Positions 27,281-36,720 of a stretch of DNA of 64,000 nt are shown piece by piece (the first letter of the stretch is position 1; the number at the start of each line of letters is the position of its first letter). The stretch comes from Paracoccus albicereus (GTDB lineage Bacteria > Pseudomonadota > Alphaproteobacteria > Rhodobacterales > Rhodobacteraceae). The notes beneath the pieces are model-generated. The model saw only the letters and a list, made by a program, of their open reading frames with translations, ran no database searches and was not told the DNA's origin. The position numbers were made by a program, and so were the translations under genes. The DNA lies in NCBI RefSeq assembly GCF_024359525.1, contig NZ_JAKZEU010000002.1, positions 558,001 through 622,000 on the forward strand, in the 5' to 3' direction.

Positions 27281-29131
27281 ATGAATCTGCGCCGCGCGCT
27301 CGCCGCCAGCACCGCCCTTGTCACGATCACAGCAACTCTCAGCGCCCTTCCCGCCCTTGCGCAGGACGCGATCACCGTCAGCGGACAGCCCTATGTCCTG
27401 CCCGAAATCACCCTGATCGCCAACCAGTCGCCCGAGGAACTGGGCCGCACCGGCGCCACGGTCGAAGTGGCGACACGCGAGGATATCGAGCGCGAAGGCA
27501 GCATCTCTGTCAGCGACTATCTGAACACCTTGCCGGGCGTCTCGGCGACCAGCAATGGCGGCTTCGGCACGCTGTCCTATGTCCGCCTGCGCGGCCTGCC
27601 CACCCAATATGTTCGCGTGACGATCGACGGGATCGACGTGTCGGATCCGTCGGCACCGCAGTTCAATTTCAATTTCGGCGGGCTGATGACCGGCGACGTG
27701 GGCCGGATCGAGGTGCTGAAAGGCCCCCAATCCGCACTCTACGGCTCGGAAGCCATCGGCGGCGTGATCGCGATCAGCACCCTCGGCGCCGTCGATCCTG
27801 GGACGCATCAGCGCGCGAATCTGGAATACGGCAGCTACGCGACCCGCCGCGCCGCCTACACACTGACCAATGCCGGTGATCGCCACGCCGTCGCGCTGAG
27901 CCTGCAGGCGTTGGAAACCAACGGATTTTCTGCCGCTGATGAAAACGATGGCAACACCGAAGCGGACGGCGCCAGCGCGCGGCGCGTCAGCCTCAGCGGA
28001 CGGTTTGACGCGACCGAAACGCTGACCCTGGGCGTAGCGGGTTTCTGGCAGAAGACCGAGGTTGAGACCGACACGACGTTCCCAAGTCTTCAGGACGCAG
28101 ACGATTTCAGCAACGGCATCTCGCGCGGGCTGCGCGCCTATGCCGAGCTTGAGACCGGCGCTGTCGAGCACACGTTCTCTGCCGCATTGAGCCAGACCGA
28201 CCGGGAGGAGAACTATGGCGGCTTCGCTTCTCGCCCCGAGGGCGAACGGCGCGAAGTTGATTACAAGGGCGTCGCCGACGTGAATGACCGCGTCACGCTT
28301 GCCTGGGGCGGCACCCATAGCCGCGAAGAATACGCGTCGGGCGGTGTGACGAACGACTACATCAACAATGCGGCCTTCTCGGAAGTGCGCTTTGCCGCCG
28401 CGCCCGATCTGGATGTCGCGCTGTCGGCCCGACACGATCACAACAGCCAGTTCGGCAGCGAGACGACGGGTCGTCTCGCCGTAGCTTGGCGCGCGACACC
28501 GGAATGGACCATTCGCGGTCAATACGGCACCGGCTACCGTGCCCCGTCGCTGTATGAGCTTTACGACAGCTTCAGTGGCAATGAGAACCTGCAACCCGAA
28601 ACGTCACGCGGCGCCGAAATCGGTGCGGAATACGCGCTGCCGAATGGCGGCCATATCCGCGGAACCCTTTTCGAGAACAGAATCACGGATCTGATCGACT
28701 ACAGCTTCACGACGTTCGCCTATGTCCAGATCCCGGGTGAGACGAAGACGCGCGGGGTCGAACTGGCGGGCGAGACGCCGCTGACGGATCGACTGACGCT
28801 GGCGGGCAATTTCACCTATACCGACGCCGACAATGCGGCGGGCGAGCCGCTGGCGCGGGTCCCGGCCCGGGCGCTGAACTTGCAACTCGATGGCGACATC
28901 ACCGAGCGTTCGCGTTTCGGCGTCAGTCTGCGCCATGCATCCGGCACGTTTGACGGCGGATCGGAACTGCCCACCTACACGGTCGTCGACACCCAGATCG
29001 AATACGACATTACCGATCAGGCGACGGGCTATCTGCGGATCGAGAACCTTCTGGACGAGGAATATCAGGTGATCCGGGGCTACGGCACCTCGGACCGGGC
29101 GATCTATGCGGGGCTGCGTGCGAATTTCTGA
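27281..29131 (+). CDS. btuB: TonB-dependent vitamin B12 receptor (BtuB-like)
   Basis: This outer-membrane receptor of 616 residues has a signal peptide cleaved after ALPALA (residue 27). The plug domain has LRGLPTQYVRVTIDGIDVSD and the IEVLKGPQSALYGSEAIGG segment. A 22-strand barrel ends in the aromatic residue F (AIYAGLRANF). B12 as ligand is inferred from the riboswitch in front and from the btuFCD-like genes behind. The 3' end overlaps the next gene by up to 26 nt. Confidence 0.92.
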   Translation: MNLRRALAASTALVTITATLSALPALAQDAITVSGQPYVLPEITLIANQSPEELGRTGATVEVATREDIEREGSISVSDYLNTLPGVSATSNGGFGTLSYVRLRGLPTQYVRVTIDGIDVSDPSAPQFNFNFGGLMTGDVGRIEVLKGPQSALYGSEAIGGVIAISTLGAVDPGTHQRANLEYGSYATRRAAYTLTNAGDRHAVALSLQALETNGFSAADENDGNTEADGASARRVSLSGRFDATETLTLGVAGFWQKTEVETDTTFPSLQDADDFSNGISRGLRAYAELETGAVEHTFSAALSQTDREENYGGFASRPEGERREVDYKGVADVNDRVTLAWGGTHSREEYASGGVTNDYINNAAFSEVRFAAAPDLDVALSARHDHNSQFGSETTGRLAVAWRATPEWTIRGQYGTGYRAPSLYELYDSFSGNENLQPETSRGAEIGAEYALPNGGHIRGTLFENRITDLIDYSFTTFAYVQIPGETKTRGVELAGETPLTDRLTLAGNFTYTDADNAAGEPLARVPARALNLQLDGDITERSRFGVSLRHASGTFDGGSELPTYTVVDTQIEYDITDQATGYLRIENLLDEEYQVIRGYGTSDRAIYAGLRANF

Positions 29132-29945
29132 CGCCATCCGCGGCGCGGCGGCGGTTCTGGTCGCCGCCGCCATGCCTGCATTCGCTGACGGAAGCCCGAC
29201 CCCATCAGGCGAGCCGGCGCCGCGACGGGTCGTCTCGATGAACCTGTGCCTTGACCAGATCGCGATGCGCTTGGCGGCGCCGGGGCAGCTATTGTCCGTC
29301 AGCGCGTTGACCGCCGATCCCGACATGTCGCCGCTGGCCGACCGGACCGCCCCCTACCGGCTGAATCACGGTCGGGCCGAGGAAATCTACCTGATGCGTC
29401 CGGATCTGGTCATCGCGGGCTCCTGGATCTCGCCCGCGACGTTGTCGATGATGCGGAATCTCGGCATCCGGGTCGAGGTTTTGCCGCCCGCGGACAGTCT
29501 CGAAGCGATCGGCGAACAGATCGACCGGATCGGCGACATGCTGGGTCGTGAGGATCAGGCGCAATGGCTGCGCCGCGATTTCGAGAGCCGGCTGGCCGCT
29601 CTGCGCCAGCCGCCCGAGCGTGGCGAGGCCGCGATCTATTACGCCAACGGCTACACGTCGGGCGGCAAGACCCTGGCGGGCGCGATCCTGCGCGCCGCGG
29701 GCTATGACAACATCGCAACCGAATACGGCATCGACGACACCCGCGTCCTGCCATTGGAAAAGCTGGTCATGGCCGATCCCGACCGGGTCGTCAGCGGAAG
29801 CCACATGCCTGGACGCTCGCAGGGCGAAGCCATCATGGCACATCCCGCGCTGATCGCTGTCGCGCCCGACGCGCGGGCCGAGACCGACCGCGACTGGGTC
29901 TGCGGCACGCCCGACGTGCTGGATGCGATCGCCGGACTGGAATGA
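29106..29945 (+). CDS. btuF: Periplasmic cobalamin-binding protein (BtuF-like)
   Basis: This is a helical-backbone binding protein of about 275-279 residues. It starts with an N-terminal signal sequence (AAAVLVAAAMPAFADG). VVSMNLCLDQIAMRLAAPGQ and EEIYLMRPDLVIAGSWISP match type-III binding proteins that deliver B12 or iron-siderophores to BtuCD/FhuBD-type transporters. The start could be ATG 29106 or GTG 29118. The second gives a tidier signal peptide. Either way the start lies inside the receptor gene, which implies translational coupling. Confidence 0.88.
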   Translation: MRGCVRISDAIRGAAAVLVAAAMPAFADGSPTPSGEPAPRRVVSMNLCLDQIAMRLAAPGQLLSVSALTADPDMSPLADRTAPYRLNHGRAEEIYLMRPDLVIAGSWISPATLSMMRNLGIRVEVLPPADSLEAIGEQIDRIGDMLGREDQAQWLRRDFESRLAALRQPPERGEAAIYYANGYTSGGKTLAGAILRAAGYDNIATEYGIDDTRVLPLEKLVMADPDRVVSGSHMPGRSQGEAIMAHPALIAVAPDARAETDRDWVCGTPDVLDAIAGLE

Positions 29946-30925
29946 GACTGATCGCCGCCCTGTCACTGCTGGTGGCGTTGCTGTTTCTGGTCTCGCTGAG
30001 CCTCGGCCCGGCAGAGGTCGGGTCGCTGCGCGGCCTGCAGGCCCTGCTCTTCGGCGGCGACGGTCCCTTGCCCATCGTGATGCGCGAAATTCGACTGCCG
30101 CGTGCGATCCTGGGGCTGCTGATCGGCGGCGGTCTGGGCCTCGCCGGGGCTGCGCTGCAGGGCTATCTGCGCAATCCCCTGGCCGAGCCGCAATTGATCG
30201 GCGTGTCCGGAATGGGCGCCCTGGGCGCGGTCATCGCAATCCAGACGGGTCTTTCGACCGCCTTCGCGCTGGGTCTGCCGCTGGCCGCGCTGGCGGGCGC
30301 GGCGCTTGGCGTCGCGGCGCTGATGGCGCTGGCCGGGCCACGGGGCGGGTCGGTGACGCTGATCCTCGCGGGGGTCGCCATCGCCTCGCTGGCGGGTGCG
30401 GGCATCGCGCTCGTGCTGAACCTGTCGCCCAACCCCTACGCCGCGGCCGAGATCATGTTCTGGCTGATGGGTTCGCTTGCCGACCGCTCGATGAGCCATG
30501 TCTGGCTGGCGCTGCCGCTGATGGTTTTGGGTTCGGCGCTGGTTCTGGCGACCGGACGGGCCCTTGACGCGCTGACGCTGGGCGAACAGGCCGCCGCGGC
30601 GCTCGGCGTCTCGCCTGCGCGCCTGCGCTGGCAACTGGTCGCGGGTGTCGCACTGATCGTGGGGCCAGCGACGGCTGTCGCGGGCGCCATCGGTTTCGTC
30701 GGCCTCGTCGTGCCCCACATCCTGCGTCCGTGGGTCGGGGCGCGACCGTCGCGGCTTCTCCCAGCGTCCGCCCTGGGCGGGGCGGCGATGCTGCTGGCAG
30801 CCGATATCGCGGTCCGACTGATCGTCCCGGAACGCGACCTGAAGCTGGGCGTGCTGACCGCCATCGTCGGCGCACCGCTGTTCCTGCACCTGATCTGGAA
30901 AACGCGCGCGGGGGGACGGCTGTGA
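29942..30925 (+). CDS. btuC: Cobalamin ABC transporter permease (BtuC-like, FecCD family)
   Basis: This hydrophobic protein of 327 residues, predicted to have about ten membrane helices, is of the FecCD/BtuC family. Conserved stretches are REIRLPRAILGLLIGGGLGL, LRNPLAEPQLIGVSG and the IGFVGLVVPHILRPWVG segment that forms the coupling loop region. It overlaps btuF by ATGA and btuD by GTGA. Confidence 0.93.
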   Translation: MRLIAALSLLVALLFLVSLSLGPAEVGSLRGLQALLFGGDGPLPIVMREIRLPRAILGLLIGGGLGLAGAALQGYLRNPLAEPQLIGVSGMGALGAVIAIQTGLSTAFALGLPLAALAGAALGVAALMALAGPRGGSVTLILAGVAIASLAGAGIALVLNLSPNPYAAAEIMFWLMGSLADRSMSHVWLALPLMVLGSALVLATGRALDALTLGEQAAAALGVSPARLRWQLVAGVALIVGPATAVAGAIGFVGLVVPHILRPWVGARPSRLLPASALGGAAMLLAADIAVRLIVPERDLKLGVLTAIVGAPLFLHLIWKTRAGGRL

Positions 30926-31668
30926 GCCTGCTGTCGTTGTCGCGGCTGAGCGTCACGCGACGCAGGCGTCCGGTCCTGCGCGATGTGTCGCTGGACGTCG
31001 CGGCGGGCGAGTTCGTGGGCCTGATCGGCCCGAATGGGGCCGGAAAATCGACGCTGATGGAAGCCGCGCTTGGGCTGATTCCCTGCGAGGGCAGATCCAG
31101 CCTGGCCGATCTGTCCGCCGCCGAACGCGCGCGCCACGCCGCCTATCTGCCGCAATCGCGCGAGATCGCCTGGCCGGTCAGCGTCGAGGTACTGATCGCA
31201 CTCGGCCGCATCCCCTGGCCCGGGGCCAGCAACGCGCAGGACCGCGCCGCCGTGGATGCCGCCATTTCGCGGATGGGGCTGGAGCCGTTCCGCCACCGCA
31301 CCGCGAACAGGCTATCGGGGGGCGAACAGGCGCGTGGGCTGATCGCCCGCGTGCTGGCGCAGGAAACGCCGCTGCTGATCGCGGACGAGCCCATCGCGGG
31401 TCTGGACCCCGCGCATCAGCTGTCCTGCCTGTCGCTGCTGCGCGATCTGGCGACCGAGGGACGGGGTGTCCTGGTGTCGGTCCACGATCTTGGAATGGCG
31501 GCGCGGTTCTGTTCGCGGCTGGTCCTGCTGTCGGGCGGGGCCGTTCTGGCCGACGGCACGCCGGACGAGGTTCTGAGCGACGACAACCTCGCCCGTGGCT
31601 TCGGCATCCGGGTGCAGCGAATCGAGACGCCGGAGGGTACGGCGATCGTTCCCGCAGCCCCGCTTTAA
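30922..31668 (+). CDS. btuD: Cobalamin ABC transporter ATP-binding protein (BtuD-like)
   Basis: This 248-residue ATPase has Walker A GPNGAGKST at about 39-47, the signature LSGGEQARG near 135 and Walker B LLIADEPIAGLD near 155. The start is the GTG at 30922 overlapping the btuC stop (GTGA). It completes the receptor-binding protein-permease-ATPase B12 uptake set. The TAA stop shares TTAA (31665-31668) with the convergent dehydrogenase gene. Confidence 0.92.
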   Translation: MSLLSLSRLSVTRRRRPVLRDVSLDVAAGEFVGLIGPNGAGKSTLMEAALGLIPCEGRSSLADLSAAERARHAAYLPQSREIAWPVSVEVLIALGRIPWPGASNAQDRAAVDAAISRMGLEPFRHRTANRLSGGEQARGLIARVLAQETPLLIADEPIAGLDPAHQLSCLSLLRDLATEGRGVLVSVHDLGMAARFCSRLVLLSGGAVLADGTPDEVLSDDNLARGFGIRVQRIETPEGTAIVPAAPL

Positions 31669-32318
31669 AGCAGCGAAAGGATGCGCGCGGCCTCTTCGCG
31701 GCAGGGGGTCAGCGCGGCGCGATCCTCACCAGGATAGAATCGTGCGCGGGTCGCCGTGGGCATCGGCCGCGGCTCGGCGATGACGACGCGCGGTGCGGTG
31801 CGCCCGGTCTCAGCCTGCCAGCTGCGCGCCAGTGCGATCTGCCCGGTCTTGGTCGCGCCGTAATTGCCGAAGAACTTTCGACCGCCCTGGGGATCGTCAA
31901 AGAACATGGCCGTCCCCTTGCGCGCGATCAGCAAGGGTTCAAGCAAGGCGATCAGCCCGCGCGTCGCTTGCAGGTTGATGTCCAGCGCCTTCTGCCAGTC
32001 CTTGCCGTCGATATGCGGTGCGGGCGACAGCGGCCCCGCGTGGATCGCCGCGTGCACCCACAGGTCCAGTCCACCCCAACGCGACCCGATCGAGCCTGCC
32101 AGGCTGCGCATCGCTTCGGGGTTCGCCACATCCATCGGCGCCAGCGTGGCCGTGCCGCCGGCGGCAACGATCCGGTCATCCAGTTCTTCCAGCGCGCCGG
32201 TCGTGCGGGCCACCGCAACGATATGCCATTCGGCCGAGGCCAGTGCTTCGGACAGTGCCGCCCCAAGCCCGCGCGAGGCGCCGGTGACCAGCGCGATCTT
32301 TGGTTCCTGTTCGCTCAT
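31665..32318 (-). CDS. Short-chain dehydrogenase/reductase family protein
   Basis: This 217-residue Rossmann protein has the cofactor motif TGASRGLGAALSEAL and a partial SDR active site (YGATKTG, the YxxxK pair). The usual catalytic serine region is altered (KGTAMFFDDPQGG). Its substrate is unknown. The ATG at 32318 (MSEQEPKIALVTGAS) is preferred to an upstream in-frame ATG lacking a ribosome-binding site. Confidence 0.82.
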   Translation of the reverse strand: MSEQEPKIALVTGASRGLGAALSEALASAEWHIVAVARTTGALEELDDRIVAAGGTATLAPMDVANPEAMRSLAGSIGSRWGGLDLWVHAAIHAGPLSPAPHIDGKDWQKALDINLQATRGLIALLEPLLIARKGTAMFFDDPQGGRKFFGNYGATKTGQIALARSWQAETGRTAPRVVIAEPRPMPTATRARFYPGEDRAALTPCREEAARILSLL

Positions 32319-32423
32319 GGCGTCCCATTGCCACCCCGGCCCCGACGCTTCAAGCGGCGATAAACTGAGCCAGACGGCTAAATGTCTTGACGGTGACAAC
32401 AAGCCGTGCAAACACTTTCCCTC

Positions 32424-32747
32424 ATGGCTAACCTTGACCGTCTCTTCAACGCCCTGTCCGATCCGACCCGGCGCGCCATCCTACAGGACCTGCGCCGTGG
32501 CCCCGCGACCGCCGGTGCCCTTGGCGCCGCGCATCCGATGGCCCTGCCAAGCTTCATGAAGCATCTTGGCGTGCTGGAACGCGCGGGCCTGATCGAGACC
32601 GAGAAGCAGGGCCGCACACGGTCATGCCGATTGGCGCCCGGCGCGCTGGTGCCGGTATCGGCCTGGCTCGCCGACCAGCGGCTGCTGTGGGAAGAGCGGA
32701 CAGAAAGACTTGCCGCATTCGTTGAAAACCATGAGGAAAGACGATGA
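32424..32747 (+). CDS. ArsR-family transcriptional regulator
   Basis: This winged-helix repressor of about 107 residues opens MANLDRLFNALSDPTRRAIL and has the recognition helix near LPSFMKHLGVLERAGLI. It has no metal-binding CxC, so it belongs to the group of ArsR proteins paired with SRPBCC (AHSA1) proteins. An in-frame GTG at 32406 is an alternative start. A TTGACG (32387-32392) just upstream could be the -35 element. The stop overlaps the next gene (ATGA). Confidence 0.88.
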   Translation: MANLDRLFNALSDPTRRAILQDLRRGPATAGALGAAHPMALPSFMKHLGVLERAGLIETEKQGRTRSCRLAPGALVPVSAWLADQRLLWEERTERLAAFVENHEERR

Positions 32748-33223
32748 AAACGCAGACGAAAGTGGACGGAAACGACCTGATCCTGATACGCCACATCGCG
32801 GCCAGTCCCGAGGCGATCTGGGATGCGCTGACCGATGCCGAAAAACTCAAGCAATGGTTCGTGCCGAAGCCCTGGACGATCACCGAAGCGGTGATCGAGC
32901 CGCGACCCGGCGGCCGCTTCCTCACCAAGATGGTGGGACCCAACGGCGAGAACGAGGATTGCGGCCCGTCAGAAGGCTGTGTGCTGGAAGCTGATGCGCC
33001 ATCGCGAATCGTCTGGACCGACGCGCTATCGGGCGGCTACCGGCCCAACGAGACACCGTTCATGACCGCGATCATGACAATGGAGGCAGACGGCAACGGA
33101 ACGCTTTACACCGCGCGGGCATTGCACCGCACCCCGGAAGATCGTCAGAAGCACGAAGAGATGGGCTTCGCCGAGGGTTGGGGCACGGTCGCCGAGCAAC
33201 TAGCCGCAATGGTCGAACGATAG
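32744..33223 (+). CDS. SRPBCC/AHSA1-family protein
   Basis: This 159-residue START-like fold protein contains HIAASPEAIWDALTDAEKL, WFVPKPWTITEAVIEPRPGG and the C-terminal EMGFAEGWGTVAEQLAAM. All are characteristic of the AHSA1/SRPBCC family, a hydrophobic-ligand pocket domain. Its overlap with the ArsR-type gene is a recurrent pair in bacteria. The regulator probably controls this operon, and the ligand is unknown. Confidence 0.9.
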   Translation: MKTQTKVDGNDLILIRHIAASPEAIWDALTDAEKLKQWFVPKPWTITEAVIEPRPGGRFLTKMVGPNGENEDCGPSEGCVLEADAPSRIVWTDALSGGYRPNETPFMTAIMTMEADGNGTLYTARALHRTPEDRQKHEEMGFAEGWGTVAEQLAAMVER

Positions 33224-33244
33224 GGCGGCGGTCCGGCCGCCGCC
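33224..33244. terminator. Bidirectional GC-rich terminator hairpin
   Basis: Arms GGCGGCGG (33224-33231) and CCGCCGCC (33237-33244) around TCCGG form a perfect 8-bp stem. It starts right after the SRPBCC stop (33223) and ends 4 bp before the stop of the convergent VOC gene (33249). No U-run is present. Confidence 0.6.
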
Positions 33245-33248
33245 GCTA

Positions 33249-33668
33249 TTAAAGACCGAAGGTGACGTGGCCATCCGCGTCGATGGTCCAGGCGGGGTTC
33301 CACGCGATTTCCCAGGCATGGCCATCGGGATCAGCGACGTAGCCACGGAAGCCGCCATGCATGGGCGCATCGGCCGCCCGCAGGATCGTACCGCCCGCGG
33401 CGACAAGGCGGTCCATCAGCGGCGCGACGTCCGACCTGTCCGTGACGTTGTGCGCCAGGGCGAAGCCGCCCGTCCCGTTCGGCGGGCGCTGCATATCGTC
33501 GGAAAGGCCCCTGCCCTGCCAGATCCCGAGCATCAGGCCGTTCATCTGGTAGAAGGCGATCTCGTCGTTCTGGAAGACCGGCGTCCAGCCGAACCCGTCG
33601 CCGTAAAACTTCAGCGAGCGTGTAAGATCCGCAATGCTGAGCGTGATGACCGAAATCTGCTGTTGCAT
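33249..33668 (-). CDS. VOC (glyoxalase/bleomycin resistance) family protein
   Basis: This 139-residue protein starts MQQQISVITLSIADLTRSLK. It has paired beta-alpha-beta-beta-beta modules (FYGDGFGWTPVFQNDEIAFY; GGFRGYVADPDGHAWEIAWNP) of the vicinal-oxygen-chelate fold. A metal-ligand glutamate is likely in HAWEIAW. Whether it is an enzyme or a binding protein cannot be told. The upstream in-frame extension (to 33812) is not conserved in character. Confidence 0.85.
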   Translation of the reverse strand: MQQQISVITLSIADLTRSLKFYGDGFGWTPVFQNDEIAFYQMNGLMLGIWQGRGLSDDMQRPPNGTGGFALAHNVTDRSDVAPLMDRLVAAGGTILRAADAPMHGGFRGYVADPDGHAWEIAWNPAWTIDADGHVTFGL

Positions 33669-33825
33669 ATCCAAAACCCATGCTGGCGCGCGGGACATCC
33701 GCGCGCTTTTCGGTCTTGGGCCATGGCAGAGCGATCTCATTCTGCCGCGGAAGGACCCGTCGGGATAGACGGGGGCCGGGCCAACCGCACCGACCTCACC
33801 TGTTTCAGACAAGGTCGATGCTAGC

Positions 33826-33844
33826 GCGGGCCTTCGACGCCCGC
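33826..33844 (-). terminator. Probable gltA terminator hairpin
   Basis: On the minus strand GCGGGC-(7 nt)-GCCCGC begins 5 nt after the gltA stop codon (33849-33851). The 6-bp stem is all G/C but is not followed by a U-run, so the assignment rests on position. Confidence 0.4.
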
Positions 33845-33848
33845 AAGT

Positions 33849-35141
33849 TCAGCGGCTGTCGACCGGCACGTAGTCGCGCTTGTCCGATCCGACATAAAGC
33901 TGACGCGGACGGCCGATCTTGTTCTGCGGATCGGCGATCATTTCCTTCCACTGTGCGATCCAGCCCACCGTGCGCGACAGCGCGAAGATCGGGGTGAACA
34001 TCGCGGTCGGGAAGCCCATCGCGGACAGAATGATGCCCGAATAGAAATCGACGTTGGGATACAGCTTTTTCTCGATGAAGAAATCGTCTTCCAGCGCGAT
34101 CCGCTCGAGTTCCTTGGCGACCTTGAGGGTTTCATTGTTCTCGATCCCCAGCAGATCCAGCACCTCGTCCGCCGATTCCTTCATCACCTTCGCGCGCGGG
34201 TCGAAGTTCTTGTAGACCCGGTGGCCGAAGCCCATCAGGCGGAACGGATCATCCTTGTCCTTCGCGCGCTTGATGTATTCGGGGATCTGGTCGACGGACC
34301 CGATTTCCTGCAGCATCTCAAGCGCGGCCTGATTGGCACCGCCATGCGCGGGGCCCCACAGGCAGGCGATCCCCGCGGCGATGCAGGCGAACGGGTTGGC
34401 GCCCGAAGAGCCTGCCAGGCGCACCGTCGAAGTCGACGCGTTTTGTTCGTGATCCGCGTGCAGCGTGAAGATCCGGTCCATCGCGCGCGACAGTTCGGGC
34501 TTGATCTCGTATTTCTCGGCCGGGACCGAGAAGCACATGTTCAGGAAGTTGCTTGCGTAATCGAGATCGTTCTGCGGATAGACGAACGGTTGGCCGATCG
34601 AATACTTGTAGGCCATCGCAGCGATCGTCGGCAGCTTGGCGATCAGGCGGATCGCCGCGACTTCGCGCTGATGCGGATCGGAAATGTCGGTGCTGTCGTG
34701 GTAGAAGGCTGACATCGCGCCGACCACGCCCACCATGGTCGCCATCGGATGCGCATCGCGACGGAAGCCACGGAAGAAATTGTTCATCTGCTCGTGCACC
34801 ATCGTGTGGCGCGTCACGAGGTTTTCGAACTTCTCCAGCTCATCGGCATTGGGCAGTTCGCCGTAAAGCAGCAGATAGCACACTTCCAGATAGTGGGATT
34901 CTGCCGCCAACTGCTCGATCGGATAGCCGCGATACCACAGTTCGCCCTTGTCACCATCGATGAAGGTGATCTCGGATTCGCAGCTTGCCGTCGAGGTGAA
35001 GCCCGGATCGTAGGTGAAGACGTCGGCCGCGCCGTAAAGCTTGCGGATATCGAGCACGTCCGGCCCGGCGGTCGGCGACATCACCGGCAGGTCGTAGTCC
35101 TGACCGTGAATCGTCAGTTTGGCTGAATTGCTGGTGGACAT
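33849..35141 (-). CDS. gltA: Citrate synthase
   Basis: This 430-residue type-II (Gram-negative hexameric) citrate synthase catalyses the entry step of the TCA cycle. Active-site segments are the catalytic histidine in the [16 protein letters not shown] region, the earlier [17 protein letters not shown] histidine loop and [16 protein letters not shown]. The gene precedes gltX on the same strand with a 63-nt gap. Confidence 0.97.
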   Translation of the reverse strand: MSTSNSAKLTIHGQDYDLPVMSPTAGPDVLDIRKLYGAADVFTYDPGFTSTASCESEITFIDGDKGELWYRGYPIEQLAAESHYLEVCYLLLYGELPNADELEKFENLVTRHTMVHEQMNNFFRGFRRDAHPMATMVGVVGAMSAFYHDSTDISDPHQREVAAIRLIAKLPTIAAMAYKYSIGQPFVYPQNDLDYASNFLNMCFSVPAEKYEIKPELSRAMDRIFTLHADHEQNASTSTVRLAGSSGANPFACIAAGIACLWGPAHGGANQAALEMLQEIGSVDQIPEYIKRAKDKDDPFRLMGFGHRVYKNFDPRAKVMKESADEVLDLLGIENNETLKVAKELERIALEDDFFIEKKLYPNVDFYSGIILSAMGFPTAMFTPIFALSRTVGWIAQWKEMIADPQNKIGRPRQLYVGSDKRDYVPVDSR

Positions 35142-35204
35142 GGACTTCCCTTCTCAGCTGGCGGCGGTCCGCTGTCCGGACCGTCCGCAACGTGGTGCGC
35201 AGGT

Positions 35205-36608
35205 CTAGCCTGCCGTCTTCGTCTGGTCGCGCAGCCGGGCGAGCGTCTCGTCGCGGCCAAGCGCCATCATCATGTCGAACACGCTGGGCGTGGAGGTTCG
35301 GCCGGCCAAGGCCGCCCTGAGCGGTGCTGCGATCTTGCCCAGACCGACCCCCTTGTCGGAGGCCACGGCCTGTGCGCTCGCTTCCAACTCTTCTCGGCTC
35401 CAGCTAACATTCTGCACTGCGGCAGTCAATGTGCCGAGCATGTCGAGACCCGCCGGATCAAGCGCTTTCAGCGCCTTTTCATCGACCTCGACCGGCCTCT
35501 CGATCATCGCGAAACGCGCCTGATCCAGAAGCTGCGGTAGGGTCTTCGCCTTCTCGCGCAGAACCTCGGACGACGCTACGATCCGGTCGCGTTGAAGATC
35601 GGAAAGCACGGGCTGTCCGCTTGCCTGCAGGAAATCGTCAAGCGCCGCCATCAGGCGATTGCTGTCCATGCCGCCGATATGGTGGCTGCTGACATGTTCG
35701 AGCTTCTTGAAGTCGAGCCGCGCAGGCGCCCGGCCCACGCCGGACAGGTCGAACCAGTCGCGCGCCTGGGCGTCGTCGAACAGCTCGTCGTCGCCATGGC
35801 TCCACCCCAGACGGGCGAGATAGTTGCGCATCGCCTCGGGCGGATAACCGAGCGCCGCGAATTCGTGCAGGCCGACGGCACCGTGACGCTTTGAAAGCTT
35901 CTTGCCATCTTCGCCGTGGATCAGCGGGATATGGGCAAAGCTCGGCAACGGCCAGTCCATCGCCTGATAGACCTGGATCTGTCGCGCAGTGTTGGTCAGG
36001 TGATCGTCGCCGCGAATGACATGGGTCACGCCCATGTCGTGATCGTCGACCACGACCGCCAGCATATAGGTGGGCGTGCCGTCGCTCCGCAGCAGGATCA
36101 GGTCGTCCAGCTGGTCGTTGGCCACCGTGACATCGCCCTGCACCGCGTCGTGGATCACCGTCTCGCCGTCCCGAGGCGCGCGCAGGCGGATCGCAAAGGG
36201 TGCATCTGGAAAGCTGTCGGGATCCGCATCGCGCCAAGGGCTGACGAAGGGCTCGCGCGGATGCGCCTCTCGCCAGGCGGCGATCTCGTCGGTGGTGGAG
36301 AAGCAGCGATAGGCGCCGCCCCGCGCCAGCATCTCGCGGGCGACCTCGGCGTGGCGGTCGCGCCGCTCGAACTGGCTCACCGGCTCGCCGTCCCAGTCAA
36401 GGCCGAGCCAGGTCAGCCCCTGCAGGATCGCCTCGGTCGCCTCGGGCGTCGAGCGGGCACGATCGGTATCCTCGATCCGCAGCAGGAACTTGCCACCACG
36501 GCCACGCGCGTAGAGCCAGTTGAAGAGCGCGGTCCGCGCGCCGCCGATATGCAGATAGCCGGTCGGCGAAGGCGCGAAGCGGGTGACGATCGTCTCGGTC
36601 TCGGACAT
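35205..36608 (-). CDS. gltX: Glutamate-tRNA ligase
   Basis: This class-I synthetase has 467 residues. The HIGH-type motif lies in [19 protein letters not shown] and the KMSKS-type motif is KLSKRHG. The start [17 protein letters not shown] is at 36608. The frame stays open for 117 codons upstream, but that stretch overlaps the divergent ComEC-like gene and is rejected. It may be the discriminating or non-discriminating form; no other glutamyl synthetase is in the window. Confidence 0.95.
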   Translation of the reverse strand: MSETETIVTRFAPSPTGYLHIGGARTALFNWLYARGRGGKFLLRIEDTDRARSTPEATEAILQGLTWLGLDWDGEPVSQFERRDRHAEVAREMLARGGAYRCFSTTDEIAAWREAHPREPFVSPWRDADPDSFPDAPFAIRLRAPRDGETVIHDAVQGDVTVANDQLDDLILLRSDGTPTYMLAVVVDDHDMGVTHVIRGDDHLTNTARQIQVYQAMDWPLPSFAHIPLIHGEDGKKLSKRHGAVGLHEFAALGYPPEAMRNYLARLGWSHGDDELFDDAQARDWFDLSGVGRAPARLDFKKLEHVSSHHIGGMDSNRLMAALDDFLQASGQPVLSDLQRDRIVASSEVLREKAKTLPQLLDQARFAMIERPVEVDEKALKALDPAGLDMLGTLTAAVQNVSWSREELEASAQAVASDKGVGLGKIAAPLRAALAGRTSTPSVFDMMMALGRDETLARLRDQTKTAG

Positions 36609-36720
36609 GGGGGACTTTCGGTCAGGGCTGGCTGGGTTGTCGTTAACGGTTTCGAAAGGATCGCCGTGGCAGAACGGCGGATGAATACCCAGTCGGTCGG
36701 GAAAGGACAAGGAAGAGCCG